From the NCBI GenBank assembly GCA_044867425.1, contig JBIOUX010000091.1:1-64000 (forward strand): DNA of 64,000 bases, in the 5' to 3' direction. The position numbers and the translations under genes are program-made. Every line of letters begins with the position of its first letter. The stretch's first letter is position 1. Below the pieces are notes generated by a model, which ran no database searches, had not been told where the DNA came from, and was given only the letters and a program-made list of their open reading frames with translations. Origin of the DNA: CAWBJP01 sp044867425. GTDB taxonomy: Bacteria > Actinomycetota > Acidimicrobiia > IMCC26256 > BP-133. Positions 7,532-17,672 of the stretch are shown here, one piece after another.

Positions 7532-9820
7532 CTATGTGCCCTTCTGCTGTTGCGCCCGCAGCAGATTCAGGGCGGATCCGGCCTTGAACCACTCGATGTG
7601 CTCGGGGGACATGGTGTGGGTCGTCTCGATCTCCTCGCTCGTCCCGCCGGCGTGGCGCAGGACGACGGTGACGTTGTGCCCCGGGGCGAGGTCGGCCAGG
7701 CCGATGATGTCGACGGTGTCGTCGGCCTGGACCTTCTCGTAGTCGGCCGGGTTGGCGAAGGTGAGCGCCAGGACGGCCTGCTTCTTCAGGTTGGCCTCGT
7801 GGATGCGGGCGAAGGAGCGGACGATGACGGCCCGGCCCCCGAGGAACCGGGGCTCCATGGCGGCGTGCTCCCGGGACGAGCCCTCGCCGTAGTTCTCGTC
7901 GCCCACCGCCACCCATGCGATGCCCGCCTCCTTGTACGCCCGGCACAGCTCGGGCAGCGGCCGCTTCTCGCCGTCGCGGGCGTCGATGCCCATGCCCGAC
8001 TCGCCCGGGGTGAAGGCGTTGTTGGCGCCGATGAAGAGGTTGCCGGAGATGTTCTCCAGGTGGCCCCGGTACTTGAGCCAGGGCCCGGCGGGAGAGATGT
8101 GGTCGGTCGTGCACTTGCCCGTCGCCTTGAGGACGACCCTCAGGTCGGTGAGGTCGTTGCCGTCCCAGGCCGGGAACGGCTCGAGGAGCTGGAGGCGCTC
8201 GGAGTCGGGCCGGACGATGATCTCGATGGCGGACGGGTCCTCGGCCGGAGGGCTGAACCCCGAGACCCCGGCATCGAAGCCCTCCGTGGGCAGCTCGTCG
8301 GCCACCGGCGGCTCCAGGCGAACCTCGGAGCCGTTGCTCTTCAAGGGGTCGTGGACGAAGTCGAAGTCGATGCGGCCGGCCAGGGCCATGGCCACCACCG
8401 TCTCCGGGGAGCCGATGAAGGCCAGGGTCTCGGCGCTGCCGTCGTTGCGCCGGGGGAAGTTGCGGTTGTAAGAGGTGATGATCGAGTTGCGCTCGCCCGC
8501 CGCGCTGTCCTCCCGCTTCCACTGCCCGATGCAGGGGCCGCAGGCGTTGGCCAGCACGGTGGCGCCGATCGCCTCCAGATCGCCCAGGAGGCCGTCGCGC
8601 TCGATGGTGGCCCGGACCTGCTCGGAGCCGGGGGTGATGAGCAGCGGGGTCTGGACCCGCAGCCCGGCGGCCGAGGCCTGGCGGGCCACGTGGGCCGCCC
8701 GGCCGATGTCCTCGTAGGAGGAGTTGGTGCAGCTCCCCACCAGGGCGTAGGTCGGCTCGCCCGGGTAGCCCTCCTTCTCCACGGCCTCGGCCATGGCCGA
8801 GACGGGCCGGGCCAGGTCGGGGGTGTGGGGGCCGACCACGTGGGGCTCGAGGGTGTCGAGGTCGATCTCGATGACCCGGTCGAAGTAGCGCTCGGGATCG
8901 TCGTCCACCTCGGGGTCGGGCCGGAGGTGCTCGGCGTAGCGGTCGGCCAGGTCGGCCACGTCCTCCCGGCGGGTGGCCTTCAGGTAACGGGCCGAGGCGG
9001 CGTCGTAGGGGAAGAGGGAGGTGGTGGCGCCGATCTCGGCCCCCATGTTGGTGACGGTGGCCTTGCCGGTGGCGGAGATGGCCTCGGCGCCGGGGCCGAA
9101 GTACTCCACAATGGCGCCGGTGCCGCCCTTGACGGTGAGGATGCCGGCCACCTTGAGGATCACGTCCTTGGGGGCGGTCCATCCCGAGAGTGAGCCGGTG
9201 AGGCGCACGCCGATGAGGCGGGGCAGGCGCATGTTGAACGGCCAGCCGGCCATGACGTCGACGGCGTCGGCGCCGCCCACCCCGATGGCCACCATGCCCA
9301 GCCCGCCGGCATTGGGGGTGTGGCTGTCGGTGCCGATCATCATCCCGCCGGGGAAGGCGTAGTTCTCCAGGATGACCTGGTGGATGATGCCCGACCCCGG
9401 GCGCCAGAACCCGATGCCGTACTTGCGGGACACGCTGCGTAGGAAGTCGTAGACCTCCTCATTGCTGTGCAGGGCCTCGTCGAGGTCGGCGGCGGCACCG
9501 ACCCGGGCCTGGATGAGGTGGTCGCAGTGGACGGTGGTGGGGACGGCCACGGTGGGCAACCCGGCCAGGGTGAACTGGAGGAGGGCCATCTGGGCGGTGG
9601 CGTCCTGCATGGCCACCCGGTCGGGCCGGAAGTTGCCGTAGTCGGCGCCTCGGGTGAGGCCGATGGTGGCAGGGTCGTCGGCGTGGGCGAAGAGGATCTT
9701 CTCGGCCAGGGTCAACGACCGGCCCAGGCGCTCCCGGGCCGTGGCGCACGCCTCGGGGAAGCGGGCGTAGGCGGCCTCCACCAGCTCGATCGGGGTGTTG
9801 GGTCCAACCTTCTCAGCCAT
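7532..9820 (-). CDS. acn: Aconitate hydratase, mitochondrial-type, 762 aa
   Basis: Aconitase interconverts citrate and isocitrate in the TCA cycle with a [4Fe-4S] cluster. The cluster cysteines are in SCTNSSYEDIG and ANACGPCIGQW, near residues 370 and 435. Substrate-binding landmarks GTDSHTPNAGG near residue 160 and the C-terminal SSREHAAMEPR near residue 655 are present. Length and order of segments fit the mitochondrial-type subfamily rather than the larger IRP-like AcnA. I chose the ATG at 9820 because GAGGAGG lies six bases ahead; an in-frame start eight codons earlier has no such support. It is monocistronic as far as can be seen, with 108 bases between it and the downstream hypothetical gene. 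Confidence 0.93.
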   Translation of the reverse strand: MAEKVGPNTPIELVEAAYARFPEACATARERLGRSLTLAEKILFAHADDPATIGLTRGADYGNFRPDRVAMQDATAQMALLQFTLAGLPTVAVPTTVHCDHLIQARVGAAADLDEALHSNEEVYDFLRSVSRKYGIGFWRPGSGIIHQVILENYAFPGGMMIGTDSHTPNAGGLGMVAIGVGGADAVDVMAGWPFNMRLPRLIGVRLTGSLSGWTAPKDVILKVAGILTVKGGTGAIVEYFGPGAEAISATGKATVTNMGAEIGATTSLFPYDAASARYLKATRREDVADLADRYAEHLRPDPEVDDDPERYFDRVIEIDLDTLEPHVVGPHTPDLARPVSAMAEAVEKEGYPGEPTYALVGSCTNSSYEDIGRAAHVARQASAAGLRVQTPLLITPGSEQVRATIERDGLLGDLEAIGATVLANACGPCIGQWKREDSAAGERNSIITSYNRNFPRRNDGSAETLAFIGSPETVVAMALAGRIDFDFVHDPLKSNGSEVRLEPPVADELPTEGFDAGVSGFSPPAEDPSAIEIIVRPDSERLQLLEPFPAWDGNDLTDLRVVLKATGKCTTDHISPAGPWLKYRGHLENISGNLFIGANNAFTPGESGMGIDARDGEKRPLPELCRAYKEAGIAWVAVGDENYGEGSSREHAAMEPRFLGGRAVIVRSFARIHEANLKKQAVLALTFANPADYEKVQADDTVDIIGLADLAPGHNVTVVLRHAGGTSEEIETTHTMSPEHIEWFKAGSALNLLRAQQQKGT

Positions 9821-9982
9821 AGGGCGCCTCCTCGTACCGCTCACCCTCGAAGGTACCGGAACAGCCGAAATTCAGTGGAACCCCGCTCCACCCCCCGCCC
9901 AGACTCGCGCCGCCCGAACCTGGAATGCCGTTTGCGCGGTAGGTGGAAATCCGCATGCCAAGAAAGGCGACGCCGCGCGCGA

Positions 9983-10464
9983 TTGCGTGAGTATCCGGAG
10001 CTCAACGAGCTCGCCGCTCGCCAGCAGGCCGTGTTCACCACCGGCCAGGCTCTTCAATGCGGTCTTTCCTACCGGGTGCTGCGGCATTGGGAGGCGGAAG
10101 GCCGTGTCGGTCTCCGGCACCCTCGGGGAAGGAGCGGGCGGACGGGCAGCTCGAGCCGCGCATGGCCCGGCTGCTGCGCCGGGCGGGGCTGCCGCCGGCC
10201 GTGTTCCAGCACCCGATCCACACCCCGGATGGCCGTTTCCTGGCCCGGGTGGACTTCGCCTACCCGGAGCTGCTCCTGGCCATCGAAGTTGACGGATGGA
10301 AGAGCCACGGGACACCGCGGGCCATGGGCAAGGATTTCGTCCGCCAGAACGGGCTCGTCCCTTACGGGTGGCGGGTGCTCCGCTTCACCTGGTTCCAGGT
10401 CGTCCGCCAGCCGGACTATGTGGCCGCCGTCATCGGCCGGACTCTGGCCGCCCTGGCGGCCTAG
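9983..10464 (+). pseudogene. Remnant of an AbiEi-like/DUF559 protein gene
   Basis: Two halves of a common actinobacterial architecture lie in different frames. From about 9983 one frame reads LNELAARQQAVFTTGQALQ and SYRVLRHWEAEGRV, which matches the N-terminal winged-helix domain of AbiEi-type antitoxin-like proteins. From about 10130 another frame reads ARLLRRAGLPPAVFQHPIH, ARVDFAYPELLLAIEVDGWK and YGWRVLRFTW, which is the DUF559 nuclease-like domain ending at 10464. Intact relatives have a longer linker between the halves. Here the linker is almost gone and the frame shifts near 10120, so an internal deletion seems to have broken the gene. A short DUF559-only product from 10057 cannot be excluded. 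The 160 bases before it, up to the aconitase start, show no other gene. Confidence 0.6.
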
Positions 10465-10471
10465 GAGCCGC

Positions 10472-10897
10472 TCAGGCCGGGCGGTGCTGGGTGCCGCGGC
10501 CGTAGGTGAGGGCGAGGAGGTTGCAGGGGCCGGCGAGGACCTGGCGGTGCCAGACGCCCTGGGGCACGACGCAGGCCGTTCCCGGGCGCAGCTGCACCAC
10601 CCGGTCGCCGCCCTCCTCCTCCAGCACGACGTCCATGCCCCCCGACAGCAGGTAGAGGACCTCTTCGCCTTCGGGGTGCATCTCCCACGCCGGCGGGTCC
10701 TCGGTCATGTGGAAGGCGGCCAGCAGCCACCCCCCGCCGGCGACCCGGCCGGCCTCCTCGGAGTGCGACTCGCCGGCCGTCAGCTCGGCCCAGAGCTTGG
10801 CGGCGTCCTCGATGACCATGGCCTCGCCGGTGGGCCCGATGTGGATGTGGGAACGGGTCAGGTCGAAGCCGGTCCGGTGGGGATGGAACGTCGTCAT
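10472..10897 (-). CDS. Cupin-domain protein, 141 aa
   Basis: A single-domain cupin. The two cupin motifs are visible as PAWEMHPEGEEVLYLLSGGM (residues 69-88) and PGTACVVPQGVWHRQV about 20 residues later. Metal ligands would be the His and Glu of the first motif and the His of the second. No substrate can be assigned; such proteins include sugar isomerases, dioxygenases and binding proteins. Its ATG shares one base with the TGA of the cyclophilin gene upstream (TGATG), so the two are translationally coupled. It converges on the broken DUF559 gene, leaving only seven bases between. Confidence 0.85.
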   Translation of the reverse strand: MTTFHPHRTGFDLTRSHIHIGPTGEAMVIEDAAKLWAELTAGESHSEEAGRVAGGGWLLAAFHMTEDPPAWEMHPEGEEVLYLLSGGMDVVLEEEGGDRVVQLRPGTACVVPQGVWHRQVLAGPCNLLALTYGRGTQHRPA

Positions 10898-11376
10898 CAG
10901 CTTCGGGGGAGCTCCTCGATGACCACTGTGCGCATGATGTCGCCCCGCTGGACGGCGAGGGCGGCGTCCATGCCCTGGACGACGTAGCCGAAGAGGTTGT
11001 AGCTGGGGGAGAGCTTCTGGCGGCAGTCGTCGATGCAGATGAAGAACTGGCTGCCGTTGGTGTCGGGCCCGGCGTTGGCCATGGCCACCGCCCCCAGCGT
11101 GTACTCACCCTTGACCGGCTCGTCGGCGAACCGGTAGCCCGGACCGCCCCGGCCCGAGCCCTCGGGGCAGCCACCCTGGATGACGAACTCGGGCACCACC
11201 CGGTGGAACTTGAGGCCGTCGTAGTAGCCGTCCCGGGCCAGGGAGACGAAGTTGTTGACGGTGTTGGGGGCCAGGGCGGGATCGAGGTCCATCACGATCA
11301 CGCCGTCCTTGTCGGTGGTGATCGTGGCCCGGTAGATGGCTTCGGGGTCGATGGTCATGGCGGGGGGCTGGGCCAT
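10897..11376 (-). CDS. Peptidyl-prolyl cis-trans isomerase, cyclophilin type, 159 aa
   Basis: A compact cyclophilin that speeds proline isomerisation in protein folding. The active-site Arg is in LKFHRVVPEFVIQGG (residues 55-69), followed by NGSQFFICID (Gln and Phe of the site) and YNLFGYVVQGMD. There is no signal peptide or membrane anchor, so it should act in the cytosol. The start is an ATG with GAGGAGGG 8-10 bases ahead. It is the first gene of a two-gene unit with the cupin protein and is divergent from the EEP-family gene across about 120 bases. Confidence 0.92.
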   Translation of the reverse strand: MAQPPAMTIDPEAIYRATITTDKDGVIVMDLDPALAPNTVNNFVSLARDGYYDGLKFHRVVPEFVIQGGCPEGSGRGGPGYRFADEPVKGEYTLGAVAMANAGPDTNGSQFFICIDDCRQKLSPSYNLFGYVVQGMDAALAVQRGDIMRTVVIEELPRS

Positions 11377-11485
11377 CGTGGTCCCTCCTCTGGTTGGTGG
11401 CGAGTCCGCAGTCGGGCGAGGCTAACCCACCTTGGGGGGGTGCTCGCGCAAGATTTCCCGGGCCCTGACCAGCGCCGCCGGGCCT

Positions 11486-11491
11486 TAGCAT
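11486..11491 (+). promoter_or_regulatory. -10 element for the EEP-family gene; leaderless start
   Basis: TAGCAT lies six bases before the GTG at 11498. No Shine-Dalgarno sequence precedes the start, which is best explained by a leaderless transcript. Confidence 0.5.
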
Positions 11492-11497
11492 CGCGGG

Positions 11498-12256
11498 GTG
11501 AGCGACCCCCTGGTGGCGGCCACCTTCAACATCCGCAACGGGTTGGCGCCCGACCTGGTCCACATGTGGCCGCGGCGGCGCCGGTCCACCGCCGACATGA
11601 TCCGCCGTCTCGCCGCCGACGTCGTCGGCCTCCAGGAGGTCTACCGCTGGCAGCTCCGCTACCTGCTGCGCCGGCTCGACGGCTACGAGGGCCACGGTGA
11701 GGGCCGCAGCCGGCGTCGCCGCGGAGAGTCCTGTCCCGTCCTGACCCGCAGCTGCCGGCTGGGTGTGCTGGAGGAGCAGACGAGGTGGTTCGGCGACGAG
11801 CCCGACCGCCCCGGCCTGCGGCTGCCGGGGGCGTCCTTCCCCCGCCTGGCCACCATGGTCGTCGCCGCCGACAAGCTCGGCGGTGGGGAGTTCCACGTGG
11901 TCAACACCCACCTCGACGAGCGCCGGCCCGAGAACCGCCGGGCCAGCGTGGCCCAGCTGGTCACCTGGCTGTCGCCCGACCACCCCGTGATCCTCCTCGG
12001 CGACCTGAACACCTCCGAGGCCGACGACGAGGTCTTCGCCGTCCTGCGGGGCGCCGGACTGCGTTCGGTCCTGTCCCGGGAGGCGGGCGGGACGGCCCAC
12101 GGCTTCCGGGGCGGCGTTGACGGGCCCCGCCTCGACCACATCCTCGTGAGCGCCCATTGGGAAGTGATCGAGGCCGCGGTGGTCAGCGACTTCCCCGGCC
12201 GCCGGCTCCCGTCCGACCACTGGCCGGTCCGGGCCGTGCTCCGCCTCCGGGCCTGA
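11498..12256 (+). CDS. Endonuclease/exonuclease/phosphatase (EEP) superfamily protein, 252 aa
   Basis: The protein shows the metal-dependent phosphodiesterase motifs of the EEP fold in order: TFNIRNG near residue 10, GLQEVYRW near 45, NTHLDERRPENR near 140, LLGDLNTSEADD near 165 and the C-terminal SDHWPVRA. These supply the metal-binding Asn and Glu, the general-acid/base Asp and His, and the DxN pair. Members cut nucleic acids, phospholipids or phosphoinositides, and nothing here points to one of these. There is no signal peptide. The transcript is probably leaderless, judging by the TAGCAT hexamer just upstream. It converges on the ccm operon. Confidence 0.85.
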   Translation: MSDPLVAATFNIRNGLAPDLVHMWPRRRRSTADMIRRLAADVVGLQEVYRWQLRYLLRRLDGYEGHGEGRSRRRRGESCPVLTRSCRLGVLEEQTRWFGDEPDRPGLRLPGASFPRLATMVVAADKLGGGEFHVVNTHLDERRPENRRASVAQLVTWLSPDHPVILLGDLNTSEADDEVFAVLRGAGLRSVLSREAGGTAHGFRGGVDGPRLDHILVSAHWEVIEAAVVSDFPGRRLPSDHWPVRAVLRLRA

Positions 12257-12268
12257 ACCGCGACCGGT

Positions 12269-13108
12269 TTACTTCCCCGCCTGACTCCGGGCGGCGTCGA
12301 GGAGCTGACGGACCTGGTCGCTCTGGGGGCCCTCGGGGGCGAGCGCCAGGTAGCGCTCGAACTCGCCGGCGGCGCCGGCCGGGTCGTTGGTGCCCCGGAG
12401 GAGGACCATCCCCCGGAAGAAGTGGGCGTCGGGGTAGTCCGGGTCCGCCGCCACCGCCTGGTCCAGGCGCTTGAGGGCCGCGGCCGTCAGCTCGTTGACC
12501 ACGGCGCCGGAATCGTTGACGTCGCCCGAGGGCGGCTGGGCCGCCTGGGGGCCGCCGGACTGGGAGCGGGCAGCCAGGAACACCAGCCAGCCGGCGTAGG
12601 CGCGGGCCTCGGCGTTGGCCGGGTCGAGGCGGGCGGCGCGGTCGAACTCCTTGACCGCGTCGGCCGCCTCCCCCGCCTCGAGCAGGAACCGGGCGTAGGC
12701 CAGGTGGGCACCGGCGCTGTCGGGATGGCGGCTCACCTGCTCCTGAAGGGCCTGGCGCCGGTCGGACTGGGCGTTGCCGGTGACACTCGTCCCCGGGAGC
12801 CGCGGGCCCAGGGCGCCGGCCAGGAGCACGGCGGCGGCGCCGGCGAAGGCGCCGATCCCCAGGCCGACCCACAGCCGGCGCCGCCAGGACACCGCTGTCG
12901 GGGCCGGCCGGGCGTCGAAGCCCTCCTCCAGGGACCGGAGCACGGCCGCGGCCCGGGCGGTGTAGTCGTCCTTCAACGACCGGTAGCGATCGTCTTCCAG
13001 GTTGCCGGCCGCCCGCTCCGCTTCCAGGTCGTCGAGGGACCGCAACAGGAAGTCCCGCTCCGTCTCCAGGGCGGCCAGCTCGTCGGGGTCGAAGCGGGTG
13101 GTGCTCAT
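12269..13108 (-). CDS. ccmI: CcmI-like cytochrome c biogenesis TPR protein, 279 aa
   Basis: Last gene of the ccm operon. The N-terminal 60 residues are charged and coiled-coil-like (ELAALETERDFLLRSLDDLE, then DDRYRSLKDDY), followed by one membrane helix near residues 75-100 (LWVGLGIGAFAGAAAVLLAG) and a TPR domain (PDSAGAHLAYARFLLEAGEA, DPANAEARAYAGWLVFL, DPDYPDAHFFRGMVLL). CcmI proteins hold apocytochrome for haem ligation by CcmF/CcmH. The ATG at 13108 overlaps the ccmH stop by four bases (ATGA). Sequence alone would only say TPR membrane protein; position in the operon makes CcmI the best reading. Confidence 0.75.
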   Translation of the reverse strand: MSTTRFDPDELAALETERDFLLRSLDDLEAERAAGNLEDDRYRSLKDDYTARAAAVLRSLEEGFDARPAPTAVSWRRRLWVGLGIGAFAGAAAVLLAGALGPRLPGTSVTGNAQSDRRQALQEQVSRHPDSAGAHLAYARFLLEAGEAADAVKEFDRAARLDPANAEARAYAGWLVFLAARSQSGGPQAAQPPSGDVNDSGAVVNELTAAALKRLDQAVAADPDYPDAHFFRGMVLLRGTNDPAGAAGEFERYLALAPEGPQSDQVRQLLDAARSQAGK

Positions 13109-13577
13109 GCCTGTTCCGTCACGCCCCGGTCGGCCAACGCTTGCTCCACCAGCTCCCGATCGAGATCCGAGGGTGGCTCCGGAACATCCCGGCGCCAGCG
13201 GCGGAAGGCGAGGACCAGACCGCCGCCGGCCAGGATCAGGGCGGCCACCGGGAGCGCCCACACGACGGCGCCGAGCCCGGCGCCGGCCGGCTCGAGCAGC
13301 ACCCACTCGCCGTAACGGTCGACGTAGGCCTGGCGGATCTCGCCGTCGGACTCGCCGGCGTCGATCCGCCGGCGGATGTCGACGGAGATGGCCCGGGCCG
13401 TGGGCGAGGGGCTGTCGGCCACCGACAGACCCTGGCAGACCGGGCAGCGCAGCCCGGCGGCCAGTCGCCGGCCCCGGGCCGCCGGCGACGGGTCGCTGTC
13501 CCCCGGGCCCGAACCGATGACCAGGGCGGCGACCACCACCGCCCCCAGGGCGACGGCGGGCAGGAGCCGGCGGAGGC

Positions 13578-13581
<4 letters not shown>
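13105..13581 (-). CDS. ccmH: Cytochrome c maturation protein CcmH/NrfF-like, 158 aa
   Basis: A membrane-anchored thiol oxidoreductase of the haem lyase complex. The redox motif LRCPVCQ lies near residue 45 in the exported part (GLRCPVCQGLSVADSPSPTA), after an N-terminal hydrophobic signal anchor (AVALGAVVVAALVIGSG). A second membrane helix (VVWALPVAALILAGGGLVLA) follows near residue 110. This is the usual layout. The GTG start at 13581 overlaps the ccmF stop as GTGA, and its own stop overlaps ccmI as ATGA, so translation is coupled on both sides. The Cys pair would reduce apocytochrome c before haem attachment. Confidence 0.9.
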
Positions 13582-15619
<2,038 letters not shown>

Positions 15620-15623
<4 letters not shown>

Positions 15624-16027
15624 GACCCTGGGGGCGTCTCCACGTTGGGAGGCTTGTACTCCGAGCCGTGCTTGATCATGATCCGGTCGGAGGCGAACTC
15701 GTCGCCCTGCCAGCGGCCCTCGCACACGACGGGCACCCCGTCGCCGAACAGCTCGGGCGGGTCGCCCCGGTGGAAGACGCCCACCGTCTCGTTCCCGTCG
15801 GTCACCTTGAAGGCGACCCCGTCGGCCCGGGCGACCTGGGAGCCGGGCACCACCTCACCGGCCAGGCGGAAGCGGTCGTCACCGGCCTTGGCCTTCTCGG
15901 CCACCGCCTCCGAGGCGGTGCGGAAGTAGACGACGTTCTCCGACAGCCCGAAGAGCAGGTAGGCGATGGCGGCCACGCAGATCCCCCCGGCCACGAAGTA
16001 ACGGAGGCGGGGCCGGCGTGCCCTCAC
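15620..16027 (-). CDS. ccmE: Cytochrome c maturation haem chaperone CcmE, 135 aa
   Basis: CcmE binds haem covalently outside the membrane and delivers it to CcmF. The protein has one N-terminal membrane anchor (YFVAGGICVAAIAYLLFGLS) and an OB-fold domain. The haem-binding His is present in IMIKHGSEYKPP, equivalent to the KHDExY motif of E. coli, so this is the His-type and not the Cys-type variant. I placed the start at the GTG that forms GTGA with the ccmD stop, as at the neighbouring junctions. A GTG two codons earlier (16033) has GAGGAGG seven bases ahead and is equally possible. Confidence 0.9.
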
Positions 16028-16161
16028 CTCCACCCGTCGCCCTCCTCGGTGCCGAGCAGGCGGCGGGCACGGCGGGACCGGGTCCAGATCCGGGCCAGGT
16101 AGCCGCCGAGGGCGCAGGCGGTGATGACCCAGCCGGAGAGGACGTAGCCGGCATCGGTCAT
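16024..16161 (-). CDS. ccmD: CcmD-like small membrane protein, 45 aa
   Basis: A 45-residue protein with one membrane helix (YVLSGWVITACALGGYLARI) followed by a basic stretch (RIWTRSRRARRLL). This matches the size, topology and operon position of CcmD, which helps release haem-loaded CcmE from the CcmABC exporter. Sequence conservation in CcmD is low everywhere, so the call rests mainly on position between ccmC and ccmE. Its ATG overlaps the ccmC stop (ATGA). Confidence 0.8.
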   Translation of the reverse strand: MTDAGYVLSGWVITACALGGYLARIWTRSRRARRLLGTEEGDGWR

Positions 16162-16907
16162 CGTTCCGTCCCCACGGGCACCACGTCGCCGCCCTCGCCG
16201 GCCTCGGCCCGCCGCTCGGCGATGGCCGCCTGGAGGGCCCGCTCCTCGAGCCCGTCTTCGAGCACGGCCAGGCGGTAGCGGCGCTCCAGGAGGTACAGGT
16301 AGACCAGCGTGAAGGCCAGCACCCCCACGAGCAGAGCGCTGGCCATGGAACCCTCGATCTGCGGGTTGAGCGCGGGGTTGAACACCGTGGCCTTCTGGTG
16401 GAGCGTCCGCCACCACTCCACCGAGAAGTGGACGATGGGCACGTCCACGAAGGCGGCCAGGGCGGCGATGGCGCTGCGCCGGGCCCGCACGCCGGGGTCG
16501 GCCTGCACCTGACGCAGGGCCAGGTAGCCGAGGTAGAGGAAGAAGAGCACGGCGGTCGACACGATCCGGGCGTCCCACGCCCACCACACTCCCCACACCG
16601 GCCGGCCCCACAGGGAACCGAGCACCAGGGTGAGGCCGGTGAAGAGGACGCCCAGCTCGGCCGAGGCCCCGGCCAGCGTGTCCCACGCCGGTGAACGGGT
16701 CCGCCGCCACAGGTACAGGGCCGAGGCGAGGGTGGTGACCCCGAAGGCCAGGTACGCCGTCCACGCCGCGGGGACATGGAGGTAGAAGAGGCGGACGGCG
16801 TCGCGCTGGATCTCGTCAGGGGGCGAGACGAACAGGCCGAGGACCACGAGGAGGCCCAGGCTGGCGGCGGCCAGCGTCCCGAGGACGGCCGTGGCCTTGC
16901 GGTTCAT
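16158..16907 (-). CDS. ccmC: Haem exporter membrane subunit CcmC, 249 aa
   Basis: A six-helix membrane protein with the WWD haem-binding motif VWGVWWAWDARIVSTA near residue 110 and conserved histidines in FYLHVPAAW (near residue 48) and VDVPIVHFSVEWWRTLH (near residue 165). CcmC loads haem onto CcmE. I chose the ATG at 16907 because GGAGGAG lies just ahead and its first bases overlap the ccmB stop (ATGA). The C-terminal 40 residues are polar and poorly conserved. Confidence 0.93.
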   Translation of the reverse strand: MNRKATAVLGTLAAASLGLLVVLGLFVSPPDEIQRDAVRLFYLHVPAAWTAYLAFGVTTLASALYLWRRTRSPAWDTLAGASAELGVLFTGLTLVLGSLWGRPVWGVWWAWDARIVSTAVLFFLYLGYLALRQVQADPGVRARRSAIAALAAFVDVPIVHFSVEWWRTLHQKATVFNPALNPQIEGSMASALLVGVLAFTLVYLYLLERRYRLAVLEDGLEERALQAAIAERRAEAGEGGDVVPVGTER

Positions 16908-17581
16908 GACTCCTCCAGGAGCGCCCCGAAGGCGAGCCAGCCCATGGTGACGTAGATGACGGCGAACACCACCAACAGTTGTACCCAGGGCCACGCTTCT
17001 CCAGGGGCGCCTTCCAGGGCGGCCTCGAAGGCCCGGGTCCCACCCAGCATCACGGGGGCGACCACGGGCAGGACGAGGAGGGGGAAGAGGGTCTCCCGGA
17101 CCCGGAGGCCGGCGGCCAGGGCGCCGTAGACGGTGCCGGCGGCGGCCAGGCCGGCGGTGGCCGCCAGCGCCGTTACCAACAGGACCAGGGGATGGCGGGG
17201 CTCGAGGTCGTAGAGGACCACGACGCCGGCGCCCAGGATGACCTCGAGGACGAGCAGCTGGGCGGCGACGGCCAGGGCCTTGCCGCAGAACAGGGCGGCG
17301 CCGTCGAGGCCGGAGAGGCGCAGGGCGTCGCGCACCCCGTTGTCGTTCTCGACCGTGAAGGAGCGGGCGGTGGCGAGCAGACCGGACAGCAGCACCGCCA
17401 CCCAGAACAGGCCCGGGGCGACCCGGGGCAGCAGGCCCCGGTCGGGATCGAGGGCGAAGGCGAAGAGGACGAGCACGATGGCGCCGAAGGGCACGACCTG
17501 GTTGAGAGCCACCCGGGAGCGGGCTTCGATCCGCAGATCCTTGCCCGCCACCAGCAGCGACTGGCGCACGATGCTCACCAC
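16904..17581 (-). CDS. ccmB: Haem exporter membrane subunit CcmB, 225 aa
   Basis: A membrane protein of the CcmAB ABC-type complex. The N-terminus KDLRIEARSRVALNQVVPFG and the segment ENDNGVRDALRLSGLDG near residue 75 are characteristic, followed by six hydrophobic segments and a C-terminal membrane helix. This is the first gene of the ccm operon. Two tandem GTG codons (17581 and 17578) could start it. A CACAAT hexamer lies six bases before the second, so a short or absent leader is possible. The partner ATPase gene ccmA, which normally precedes ccmB, is not here; the upstream gene is the cytochrome peroxidase-like gene behind a strong hairpin. Confidence 0.9.
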   Translation of the reverse strand: MVSIVRQSLLVAGKDLRIEARSRVALNQVVPFGAIVLVLFAFALDPDRGLLPRVAPGLFWVAVLLSGLLATARSFTVENDNGVRDALRLSGLDGAALFCGKALAVAAQLLVLEVILGAGVVVLYDLEPRHPLVLLVTALAATAGLAAAGTVYGALAAGLRVRETLFPLLVLPVVAPVMLGGTRAFEAALEGAPGEAWPWVQLLVVFAVIYVTMGWLAFGALLEES

Positions 17582-17622
17582 CTCATTGTGGCCGGGAAGG
17601 GCCCACGGCGTCCGAACGCGCT

Positions 17623-17652
17623 GACGGGGGAGGCCTCCCCTCCTCCCCCGTC
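17623..17652 (-). terminator. GC-rich hairpin between the di-haem cytochrome gene and ccmB
   Basis: A perfect 11-bp stem pairs 17623-17633 (GACGGGGGAGG) with 17642-17652 across an 8-base loop. It begins 20 bases past the stop of the cytochrome gene in the direction of transcription and ends about 40 bases before ccmB. It could terminate or attenuate read-through. No U-tract follows. Confidence 0.55.
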
Positions 17653-17672
17653 GCGCCGCGGAGAATTCTGTG

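Noticed and set aside
6221..9193. Open frame of 990 codons on the plus strand opposite aconitase and the hypothetical gene
   Set aside because: It is the antisense shadow of two well-supported minus-strand genes in GC-rich DNA; its composition is Gly/Ala/Val/Asp-rich without any domain.
10057..10464. Intact short DUF559 gene
   Set aside because: The first 25 residues are an out-of-frame reading of the winged-helix part, so the frame is better explained as the tail of a broken longer gene.
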